DNA of 64,000 nucleotides, taken from contig OY970182.1 in NCBI GenBank assembly GCA_963708095.1, forward strand, positions 620,001 through 684,000. Reading direction: 5' to 3'. The notes under the pieces are model-generated. The model did not search any database. It saw nothing but the letters and a program-made list of their open reading frames with translations, and was not told the DNA's origin. This document shows positions 24,376-31,725 of the stretch, one piece after another. This DNA is from JAJZVS01 sp963708095 (GTDB lineage: Bacteria; Pseudomonadota; Alphaproteobacteria; Acetobacterales; Acetobacteraceae). Each line of letters begins with the position of its first letter. Within the stretch, counting starts at the first letter, position 1. The position numbers and the translations under genes were made by a program.

Positions 24376-25644
24376 ATGGTGGACGGACGGGACAACGTGA
24401 CTGCCTCCGGCAGCAAAACTGGCGACCACGCCTTCCGGCGGGTCCGCTGGCGTCACCTCGCACTCGCCGCCGGGCCCGGCCTCGTCGCCATGCTCGCCGA
24501 CACCGATGCCGGCAGCGTCATCACGGTAGCCCAGAGCGGTGCTCTGTGGGGCTACCGCCTGCTGCTGCCGAACCTGCTGCTGATCCCCTTCATGTTCGTC
24601 GCCCAGGAGGTGGCACTGCGGCTCGGGCTTGGCGCGCGGCGCGGCGCTGTCGAACTGGTCAAGCGCCGGTATGGAGGTATCCCCGCGGGCCTGCTGCTCG
24701 CGACCCTGGTCGTCAGCTGCCTCGGCGCCCTGGTCAGTGAGATGAGCGGTCTGGCGGGCGCAGGGCAGGCGTTCGGCGTGCCTGCGGCAGCCACGACGTC
24801 CGTCACCGTCGGCGGCTTGATCCTGCTCGTGATCACAGGATCCTACCGGTCGGTCGAGCGGATCGCCCTGCTTGTCGGGCTGCTGGAGCTTGCGTTCCTG
24901 GTCATGGCCTGGCGCGCCGCGCCAGGGCTCCTGCCGATCGTGCGGCAGGCCGGACAAATTCCGTTGCGCGACCATCTCTATCTCTACCTGCTCGCCGCCA
25001 ATCTGGGGACCAGCATCATTCCGTGGGCATTGCTCTACCAGCAATTGGCGAGCGTCGACAAACATCTCGGTCCCGAACATGTCGGCGCGGCTCGGGTGGA
25101 AACCTTGGCGGGCGTCGTGCTGTGCCAGACGATCACCTGTGCGCTTCTGATCGCCGCCGCCGCGACGCTCGGCCACGGCGGCGCACTCCAGACCGTGCCG
25201 CAGATCGAAACTGCATTCGCCATGACGCTCGGCGTTGCCATCGGCCGGACGGTCTTTCTCCTTGGCCTTTCCGGCAGCGCGCTTGTCGCCGCCGTCGTGG
25301 TCTGCCTGACGCTCGCCTGGGCGATCGGCGAAGCGCTTGGCGTGCGACACTCGCTGGAGCACCGTCCCGGGCAAGCACCGTGGTTCTACGGGTCGTTGAG
25401 TGTTATATTATCAGCCAGCGGCGCACTGGTCGCATCGGGCTTCAACCTGGTCGATCTGACCGTTGCCGCCGGGGTGCTGAATGCACTGCTGTTGCCGTTG
25501 GTGCTCGCCTTTCTCTATCACCTCGCCCGCACCGCCCTGCCGGAGCCCCTCCGATTGCAGGGGATCTATGCGGTGCTGGTGGCTGTCGCCTTCCTGATCA
25601 TCGCCGGCGTCGGCCTCTATGCCGGGGTTGCAGATCTGATCTAG
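24376..25644 (+). CDS. NRAMP-related divalent metal transporter
   Basis: A 422-residue inner-membrane protein with about eleven hydrophobic helices and the NRAMP fold order: GPGLVAMLADTDAGSVITVAQSGALWGYRLL in TM1, FVAQEVALRLGLGARRG after TM2 and SIIPWALLYQQLASVDK in TM6. The metal-binding DPGN of classical Mn/Fe NRAMPs is DTDAGS here, and the TM6 Met-Pro-His is Ile-Pro-Trp, so selectivity likely differs; NRAMP-related Mg transporters are one possibility. It is divergent from the Kdo hydroxylase remnant, with 284 bases between holding nothing I can support. Confidence 0.8.
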   Translation: MVDGRDNVTASGSKTGDHAFRRVRWRHLALAAGPGLVAMLADTDAGSVITVAQSGALWGYRLLLPNLLLIPFMFVAQEVALRLGLGARRGAVELVKRRYGGIPAGLLLATLVVSCLGALVSEMSGLAGAGQAFGVPAAATTSVTVGGLILLVITGSYRSVERIALLVGLLELAFLVMAWRAAPGLLPIVRQAGQIPLRDHLYLYLLAANLGTSIIPWALLYQQLASVDKHLGPEHVGAARVETLAGVVLCQTITCALLIAAAATLGHGGALQTVPQIETAFAMTLGVAIGRTVFLLGLSGSALVAAVVVCLTLAWAIGEALGVRHSLEHRPGQAPWFYGSLSVILSASGALVASGFNLVDLTVAAGVLNALLLPLVLAFLYHLARTALPEPLRLQGIYAVLVAVAFLIIAGVGLYAGVADLI

Positions 25645-25988
25645 CCTGGCACCTGGAATCAGGTGGGTAGAACATCAGCGCGGGGAGCGGATCATGCGGG
25701 CAGTGACCGCGATGGCTGACGTGGCAGCTGCAGGATCACTATATCGCGCATCGAACCGACGGTTGCCGCGCGTCGCTCCGACCCACACGCCCTCCCACTC
25801 CTGCGCTCCCCCTCCTGTCATGAGGCGTCCGACGATGTCGTTCCGGGCTCGGGACCTCGGGAACGGTTAAGACATTGATCTGCGTGATCATACCGTTGCC
25901 GGCTTTGACGGTAGGCGTAAGTTTACACTCCCATAGAACGAAACTACCGACGGCCATGGCGTCTGCTGCCCCGTCAACCGGCCCCCAC
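25645..25988. other. Gene-free stretch between transporter and helicase remnant
   Basis: No convincing frame, repeat or RNA structure is visible. The region is likely debris of past insertions. Confidence 0.4.
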
Positions 25989-26383
25989 TCAGGCTGCCAG
26001 CCGCCTCGGGGCTGCCCCAAACAGGAACTCGATATCGTCGCTGCCCATCGCAGCCAACCCGGAACCCTCGTCCCCGAACGCGATGCAGTGTCGCCTTGCG
26101 TTCCTGCAACTCCAGGATCCGTTCCTCCACCGTGTTGGCAGCGATCAGCTTGTAGACGAAGACCGATTTCGTCTGGCCGATCCGGTGCGCGCGGTCGGAG
26201 GCCTGGTCCTCAACGGCGGGATTCCACCATGGATCATAATGGATCACGGTGTCGGCCGAGGTCAGGTTCAACCCACGGCCGCCTGCCTTCAGGCTGATCA
26301 GGAATAGCGGCACCTCGCCCGCCTCGAAGCGCTGCACCGGCGCCACCCTGTCCGCTGTATCGCCGCGCAGCTCTACGTACCCG
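25989..26383 (-). pseudogene. C-terminal fragment of a SNF2/HepA-type helicase
   Basis: The minus strand encodes SNF2 motifs V and VI, SLKAGGRGLNLTSADTVI, HYDPWWNPAVEDQASDRAHR and IGQTKSVFVYKLIA, then TVEERILELQERKATL. The true end, GSDDIEFLFGAAPRRLAA plus stop, is in another frame, so a frameshift lies near 26085. The upstream end is cut by the IS630 copy at 26385, and no matching N-terminal part exists elsewhere in the window. Confidence 0.82.
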
Positions 26384-26384
26384 A

Positions 26385-27229
26385 TATACCCCTTTGCTCA
26401 GGGATTCTGGCCTCTCGGTTTGCCCACGAAGTGGAAATTCCGGGAGATCAGAGAGGCGATCTCGGAGCGATAGGCGCCGATGTTGTTGAAGAACCGGTCG
26501 ATCGCGGCCCTGAAGTCGGCCAGGGTCGGATAGTGCTCGTTCCATAGGGTCTTCTTCTTGAAGAACCACCACAGCCGTTCGATTAGATTGAGGTTGGGTG
26601 CGTAGGGCGGCAGGTAGGTCAGTCTGATGCGGCAGTCGTCGCAGGCGAGATACGCCTTGATCGCCGCCGAGTGGTTGTAGCTTGCATTGTCCAGCACGAC
26701 GTCGATGGCACTGGCAGCAGGATGACGGGCCGCCAACGTGTCGAACAGGTCGATCATCGCCCCGCTCGTGATCTTCTCTGCCTCGCGCTTCACTACCTCT
26801 CGGTCAGGCCAGCTCAGCGCACCATTGATATTGACGTTGACACGACCGTGATTGCTTTTCAGCTCCCGTGTCGTCCCGCGCTTGATCCAGCCGAACGCCG
26901 GATGCCCGGTATAGGCGGGATGCGTGCCATCGACGAAATACAACGGCCGGCGCGGTCCGGCCGCCGCCATCAGAGGGGCCAGCGTCTGCTCTACGAACGT
27001 CCGCTGCACCGTCGCATCCGCCTTGGCGGGAACGCACTTCGGCTTCTTGTAGACGAAGTCCAGCCGCTTCAGCAGCTTGGTCATCGCATTCGGCGTATAG
27101 ACGCTCCCGAACCGCGCTTGCACGAAGCCGCATACCTCCTTCGCGGTCATATACAAGCGCTCGGTCAGCTCGCCCGTCAGCGCGGCGCGCTGCTCCGCCG
27201 TCAGTTCCGGCTCCTGGCCAGTGTAAGTG
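26385..27229 (-). mobile_element. IS630-family insertion sequence, truncated copy
   Basis: Starts with the same TATACC terminal repeat as the copy at 21367 and is nearly identical to it up to about 27226. There an IS5-family element has replaced the remaining 5' third and the other terminal repeat. It cannot transpose by itself. Confidence 0.85.
26398..27226 (-). pseudogene. IS630 transposase, N-terminus lost
   Basis: Carries the transposase from TGQEPELTAEQRAAL to the stop with a handful of substitutions relative to the intact copy (for example LADFRAAID versus LAHFRAAID). The DNA-binding N-terminus is missing, replaced by out-of-family codons read from the adjoining IS5 element. Confidence 0.88.
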
Positions 27230-28186
27230 TCCGTCCGGGAATAAATTGAGTCTTTAGGATCGTTTGGTTGCAGGGGTTGACTGGCTCGAATTGTCTGTGA
27301 CTCGATGTATGGGACCGATTCGCGAGGTGCCCAATGTGGACAGACGAGACCCGTATCCGGCATGACCGTAGCGGCCTGCGCTACACGCATGACCTGACAG
27401 ATGAAGAATGGGCGGAAATCGAGCCGTTGATCCCGCCCGCCAAGCCGGGCGGCAACAAACGCACGGTCGACATCCGGGAGATCGTGAACGGACTTATGTA
27501 TATCCTCGGCTCAGGCTGCCAATGGCGTGATATCCCGAAGGACCTTCCGCCCAGAAGCACCATCCATGATTACCTCGATCGATGGAGCTACGATGGGACG
27601 TTGGATAACATCCATCAGCTGCTCTACATGAAATGCCGCGAACAGGCCGGGCGTCAGGCCAGTCCCACCGCCGCCGTGATTGACAGCTAGAGCGTGAAGA
27701 GTGCTGAAAAAGGGGGGTCTGCATCGATCCGCATGGCTATGATGCGGGGAAGAAAATCAAAGGCAAGAGGCGGCATATTCTCGTCGATACGACAGGCCTG
27801 TTGATGCACGCCGTCGTTCACCCGGCCGATATCCAGGACCGCGACGGCGGTGCCCTGGTGATGGCTACGTTGTTCGGTCTGTATCCGTTCCTTTTGAAGC
27901 TTTACGCCGATGGCGGCTACCAGGGGCCGGTGTTTCAAAGCGCGGTGAAAGCCGCCATGGCCAGCCTGAATGTCGAGATCGTCAAACGCTCGGACCAGGC
28001 GAAGGGCTTCGTTGTTCTGCCAAAGCGCTGGGTGGTCGAACGAACCTTCGCTTGGCTGAACAGGTGCCGCCGTCTCGCCAAGGACTGGGAGTGCCTGAAC
28101 CGGAAAGCCCGCGCCTATGTGTTGCTCGCGTCCGTCCGGCTCATGGTACGAAGGCTAGGCGGGGCAACGGCATGATCCCGGACAGA
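27230..28186 (+). mobile_element. IS5-family (IS427-like) element
   Basis: About 0.96 kb. The ends TCCGTCCGGGA at 27230 and the complement TCTGTCCGGGA at 28176-28186 agree at 10 of 11 positions, resembling IS5/IS427 termini. It was inserted in the truncated IS630 copy, so it arrived later. A short target duplication could not be fixed with confidence. Confidence 0.7.
27334..28175 (+). pseudogene. IS5-family transposase, stop plus frameshift
   Basis: The first part (MWTDETRIRHDRSGLRYTHD, LTDEEWAEIEPLIPPAKPGG, GCQWRDIPKDLPPRSTIHDY) ends at TAG 27688, where relatives have Gln in AVIDSQSVKSAEKGG. The frame then needs a -1 shift at AAAAAGGGGGG (27708-27718 approximately) to continue as CIDPHGYDAGKKI, LYADGGYQG and KRWVVERTFAWLNRCRRLAK with the catalytic Glu. 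Programmed frameshifting at such runs is known in IS427 elements, but the upstream stop would still block it. Confidence 0.78.
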
Positions 28187-29584
28187 TGGGGTGATTGGGG
28201 CCTCCCCCCGGTGACCCCGGTGGCTGCCCCTCTCAGGATGATAAGAGCGTGGTCCGTGTGCATCGGCCACAAGCATCGAGGAGGAGCAGCCGTGGGTTAC
28301 TTTGCCGGGTTGGACGTGTCGTTGGAAGAGGCCGCGATCTGCATCGTCGATGATGCGGGACGCGTTGTGCGCGAGGTGCGCGTGGCCAGCGAGCCGGAGG
28401 CGCTGGTCGCGTTCTTCGGGGCGTGCGGGATGAAGATGGAGCGGGTTGGCCTGGAGGCGTGCTCGCTGAGCGCCTGGCTGCACGCCGGGATCACGGCGGC
28501 TGGCATCCCGGCGATCTGCATCGAGGCGCGGCAGGCCAAGGCGGCGATGGGTGCCATGCCGAACAAGACCGACCGCAACGACGCGCGCGGGATCGCGCAG
28601 ATCATGCGCACCGGCTGGTATCGCGCGGTTCACGTCAAAAGTCCGTTCTGCCGCTCCTGGCGCGCGCTGCTGAGCGCGCGGCGGATGGTGCTGAACAAGC
28701 GCCAGGATGTCGAGAATGGCATACGGGCGTTGCTGCGCGAGGCCGGGCTGAAGGTCGGCACACCAAGCCGCAAGATATTCCCGGCGCGGGTGCGCGAGCT
28801 GGCCGCCGACGACCCGGTGCTGGCAAGCCTGACTGAATCGCTGCTGGCCGTCGTCGAGGTGATGAGCCAGCAGGCCGACGCGCTCAGCAAGCGCGTGCTC
28901 GACGAGGTGCGCGTCGAACCGACGTGCCGTCGGTTGATGACGGTGCCGGGCGTCGGGCCGCTGACCGCGCTGGCGTTCCGCGCCACCATCGATCAGCCGG
29001 ACCGCTTCCGGAAGTCACGCGACGTCGGCGCCCATCTCGGCCTGACGCCGCGACGCTACCAATCGGGTGAGACGGACATCCAAGGCCACATCAGCCGGTG
29101 CGGCGACGAACTGGCCCGCACCGCTCTGTATGAAGCAGCGCATTCACTGCTGATCCGCAGCACCAGGTGGTCGGCGTTGCGAGCGTGGGGGATGAGCGTC
29201 GCTAAGCGCCGGGGCATGGCGCGCGCCCGTGTCGCGGTCGCGCGCAAGCTGGCGGTGATTTTGCACCGGATGTGGACCGATGGCAGCGAGTTCCGGTGGG
29301 GCAAGCAAGCCGTGGCCACGATGACCGCCGCATGAGCCGAGCCATACCAGTTTCCGCCTGAAAGGGCGGAGCCGCGTCGTTCCCGTGGGGACGATGGGCG
29401 AGGCGATCTCGTTGAGAGTCCGGAACCGGACGGTAGCAATGCCTCCAGGTCGCGGGACAGATTGAGACGCTTCTCCCTCCTGACCCCATCCTGCGGCGGC
29501 CATGCGCCGACCGCGAAGAGAAGCGAGTGACCCACGGGTGCGACATCGAAGACGACAAGCAGCCTGATCCCGGCGTGGCCGGGC
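28187..29584 (+). mobile_element. IS110-family element with noncoding flanks
   Basis: The transposase gene is flanked by about 105 bases upstream and about 249 bases downstream without coding content. Neither side shows terminal inverted repeats, as expected for IS110. The left part may have been trimmed by the IS5 element, whose end adjoins it. The right limit is set here at the start of the 439-bp repeats and is uncertain. The downstream stretch contains stem-forming segments such as TCGTTCCC-GTGG-GGACGA. Confidence 0.6.
28292..29335 (+). CDS. IS110-family transposase (DEDD recombinase)
   Basis: A 347-residue protein with an N-terminal RuvC-like DEDD domain (YFAGLDVSLEEAAICIVDD, GLEACSLSAWLH, NKTDRNDARGIAQIMRTGWY) and the C-terminal serine-containing Transposase_20 domain (LMTVPGVGPLTALAFRATID, GLTPRRYQSGETDIQGHISR, GDELARTALYEAA). 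The GTG at 28292 has GGAGGAG 6 bases upstream. All catalytic segments appear intact. Members of this family are guided by a noncoding bridge RNA encoded in the element. Confidence 0.92.
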   Translation: MGYFAGLDVSLEEAAICIVDDAGRVVREVRVASEPEALVAFFGACGMKMERVGLEACSLSAWLHAGITAAGIPAICIEARQAKAAMGAMPNKTDRNDARGIAQIMRTGWYRAVHVKSPFCRSWRALLSARRMVLNKRQDVENGIRALLREAGLKVGTPSRKIFPARVRELAADDPVLASLTESLLAVVEVMSQQADALSKRVLDEVRVEPTCRRLMTVPGVGPLTALAFRATIDQPDRFRKSRDVGAHLGLTPRRYQSGETDIQGHISRCGDELARTALYEAAHSLLIRSTRWSALRAWGMSVAKRRGMARARVAVARKLAVILHRMWTDGSEFRWGKQAVATMTAA

Positions 29585-29620
29585 AAGGACTGCCCGGTTG
29601 ACGCCGATCCCTCTGCAATG

Positions 29621-29632
29621 CGTTACGTAACG
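29621..29632. promoter_or_regulatory. 12-bp perfect palindrome CGTTACGTAACG, copy 1
   Basis: Lies 13 bases upstream of the preferred start of the small gene. A TTGACG box at about 29598-29603 (from CGGTTGACGCC) lies 17 bases before it, so a bound regulator could block a promoter. The same palindrome recurs at 30060-30071 and 30499-30510. Confidence 0.45.
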
Positions 29633-29644
29633 GAAGGTGAAGCC

Positions 29645-29968
29645 ATGTCGACGGGCCGCAAACCAAATGGCGAGCAGGCGATGAGCAACGCCGAGCGCCA
29701 AGCTTGCTATCGCGCAAGGCATTCAATGCGCCCAGCGCCGGCCCAAACCCGCACGCACCGCCCAACCGATCGACGCAGCCGGCCGCAACGGTGGCGAGAG
29801 GCCGTCACTGAGTTACTGACACTGCAGGCCGAGTATGCCGGCTGGCTGACCGCATTGCCCAACAGCCTTCAGGAAAGCCCTACCGCCGACGTGCTCGAAG
29901 CTATCGTCGATCTCGATCTCACGGCCATTGCCGACATCGCGTTACCACGCGGCTATGGCCGCGACTGA
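29645..29968 (+). CDS. Small basic protein in 439-bp repeat, copy 1
   Basis: A 107-residue protein: a basic N-terminal part (EQAMSNAERQACYRARHSMR, then RPTDRRSRPQRWREAV) and an acidic helical C-terminus (TELLTLQAEYAGWLTALPN, LEAIVDLDLTAIADIALPRG). Proteins of this layout are seen beside insertion sequences in alphaproteobacteria, but no function is known to me. The ATG at 29645 has GGAAGG upstream; an ATG at 29618 would put the palindrome inside the gene. It differs from the other copies by Cys instead of Arg in the ERQACYRAR motif. Confidence 0.6.
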   Translation: MSTGRKPNGEQAMSNAERQACYRARHSMRPAPAQTRTHRPTDRRSRPQRWREAVTELLTLQAEYAGWLTALPNSLQESPTADVLEAIVDLDLTAIADIALPRGYGRD

Positions 29969-30023
29969 CCGGACATCCGAAAAGGTGCGAGAAACAGCTT
30001 GACCCCAGCAGCCCCAATCAGAG

Positions 30024-30462
30024 AAGGACTGCCCGGTTGACGCCGATCCCTCTGCAATGCGTTACGTAACGGAAGGTGAAGCCATGTCGACGGGCCGCAA
30101 ACCAAATGGCGAGCAGGCGATGAGCAACGCCGAGCGCCAAGCTCGCTATCGCGCAAGGCATTCAATGCGCCCAGCGCCGGCCCAAACCCGCACGCACCGC
30201 CCAACCGATCGACGCAGCCGGCCGCAACGGTGGCGAGAGGCCGTCACTGAGTTACTGACACTGCAGGCCGAGTATGCCGGCTGGCTGACCGCATTGCCCA
30301 ACAGCCTTCAGGAAAGCCCTACCGCCGACGTGCTCGAAGCTATCGTCGATCTCGATCTCACGGCCATTGCCGACATCGCGTTACCACGCGGCTATGGCCG
30401 CGACTGACCGGACATCCGAAAAGGTGCGAGAAACAGCTTGACCCCAGCAGCCCCAATCAGAG
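30024..30462 (+). repeat. 439-bp tandem repeat, copy 2
   Basis: Directly abuts copy 1, same length and orientation. Confidence 0.95.
30084..30407 (+). CDS. Small basic protein in 439-bp repeat, copy 2
   Basis: Same 107-residue protein as in copy 1, with ERQARYRAR. The frame, ribosome site and upstream palindrome are all preserved, so all three copies could be expressed. Confidence 0.6.
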   Translation: MSTGRKPNGEQAMSNAERQARYRARHSMRPAPAQTRTHRPTDRRSRPQRWREAVTELLTLQAEYAGWLTALPNSLQESPTADVLEAIVDLDLTAIADIALPRGYGRD

Positions 30463-30901
30463 AAGGACTGCCCGGTTGACGCCGATCCCTCTGCAATGCG
30501 TTACGTAACGGAAGGTGAAGCCATGTCGACGGGCCGCAAACCAAATGGCGAGCAGGCGATGAGCAACGCCGAGCGCCAAGCTCGCTATCGCGCAAGGCAT
30601 TCAATGCGCCCAGCGCCGGCCCAAACCCGCACGCACCGCCCAACCGATCGACGCAGCCGGCCGCAACGGTGGCGAGAGGCCGTCACTGAGTTACTGACAC
30701 TGCAGGCCGAGTATGCCGGCTGGCTGACCGCATTGCCCAAAAGCCTTCAGGAAAGCCCTACCGCCGACGTGCTCGAAGCTATCGTCGATCTCGACCTCAC
30801 GGCCATTGCCGACATCGCGTTACCACGCGGCTATGGCCGCGACTGACCGGACATCCGAAAAGGTGCGAGAAACAGCTTGACCCCAGCAGCCCCAATCAGA
30901 G
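30463..30901 (+). repeat. 439-bp tandem repeat, copy 3
   Basis: Third head-to-tail copy. Similarity ends at GAGAAG, where the next sequence (ACTCTAAGAC) departs from the unit start. Confidence 0.95.
30523..30846 (+). CDS. Small basic protein in 439-bp repeat, copy 3
   Basis: Same protein with one substitution (ALPKSLQE instead of ALPNSLQE) and one silent change (GAC for GAT). The intact frame in all three copies argues that the amplification is recent or that the protein is maintained. Confidence 0.6.
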   Translation: MSTGRKPNGEQAMSNAERQARYRARHSMRPAPAQTRTHRPTDRRSRPQRWREAVTELLTLQAEYAGWLTALPKSLQESPTADVLEAIVDLDLTAIADIALPRGYGRD

Positions 30902-30907
30902 AAGACT

Positions 30908-31346
30908 CTAAGACACGCGCAGCTTACCGATCACGGGATAGACGTGCGCCTCCAGGGTCTGTGACCACTGCCAAGCATACTTTGCATTGCCCCAGGCGGC
31001 CCGGTTGTCGGTGATGTAATCTTGTGCCGCTTTCTGGAATGTGACCGCCGCGGCGGCTTCGGCGGCCTTCCGACGCTTCTCCTCCTGTCGGGCTTCGGAG
31101 GGTCGATCCCCTCGAGTAGCAGCAGGCTCGCCACCGCGTTCCGCTTGCGCACCTCCGCAAGCTCGACGAGAGGGTAGGGGCCGAGGCCCATTTCGTGAGC
31201 TTTTCCGTTCAGCATGAACCGTCGCAGCCAGGACTTGCCGCCGGTGGGCCGACGTTGAGATAGAGGCTGGCGCCGTCCCCGTGGAGACCCGGTTTGATGG
31301 CGTTCCTGACCGCAACGGGCGACAGCTTGTCGATTTTCCGCTTCAT
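30908..31346 (-). pseudogene. Tyrosine-integrase N-terminal remnant
   Basis: Three segments in three frames follow the order of DUF4102-type phage/island integrases: KIDKLSPVAVRNAIKPGLHG with DGASLYLNV, then RRFMLNGKAHEMGLGPYPLV with LLLLEGIDP, then VTFQKAAQDYITDNRAAWGN and QTLEAHVYPVIGKL followed by a stop. The catalytic domain (R-H-R-Y) is missing. It lies 151 bases from the 3' end of tRNA-Tyr with the orientation expected of an integrase beside its attachment site. Confidence 0.8.
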
Positions 31347-31496
31347 GCGCCCGCTGATTTGACCCGCAATACATCCCACAAAACATCGGGCAATGCGGGC
31401 GCACGTGGATGCACATGCAAGCACATTTGGCTTGCTAAAATCGGCGGGTTTCTGCGGCTTTAGGGGAGAAGGGGGGGCCTGTAAGGCGGGGCCGCG

Positions 31497-31582
31497 TGGT
31501 GGAGGGGGTTGGATTCGAACCAACGTAGGCGTGCGCCAACGGATTTACAGTCCGTCCCCTTTAGCCTCTCGGGCACCCCTCC
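31497..31582 (-). tRNA. tRNA-Tyr (GTA)
   Basis: The minus strand folds as a class II tRNA of 86 bases. The acceptor stem pairs GGAGGGG with CCCCTCC, the anticodon loop is CTGTAAA with anticodon GTA, there is a long variable arm, and the T arm contains GGTTCGAATCC. The 3' end reads A-CCA, so CCA appears encoded. Its 3' end faces the integrase remnant, the usual integration site geometry. Confidence 0.95.
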
Positions 31583-31725
31583 GCGCCGGAGCCGGCGGAC
31601 TAATGCCATTGCCGCGCGGTTGTCAACGAACGGGCCACCGGAAATGGCCCGCTGCGACCCCACCGACCCGCGGCACCGGGCATGCGGTCTGGGCAGCACG
31701 ACGGCTTGTCTCTATACCCGCAGCG

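Larger units (their letters stand above)
29585..30023 (+). repeat. 439-bp tandem repeat, copy 1
   Basis: Starts AAGGACTGCCCGGTTGACGC and ends CCCCAATCAGAG. It is identical to copies 2 and 3 except for single-base differences. It carries one complete small gene and a 12-bp palindrome. Confidence 0.95.

Noticed and set aside
29585..30901. CRISPR array as an explanation of the regular repeats
   Set aside because: The units are 439 bases long, contiguous and coding, with no short repeat-spacer alternation and no cas genes.
31497..31582. Searched for a repeat of the tRNA-Tyr 3' end as the far attachment site
   Set aside because: No copy of GGTTCGAATCC plus acceptor stem was seen near 18.9-23 kb, so no att site is reported.
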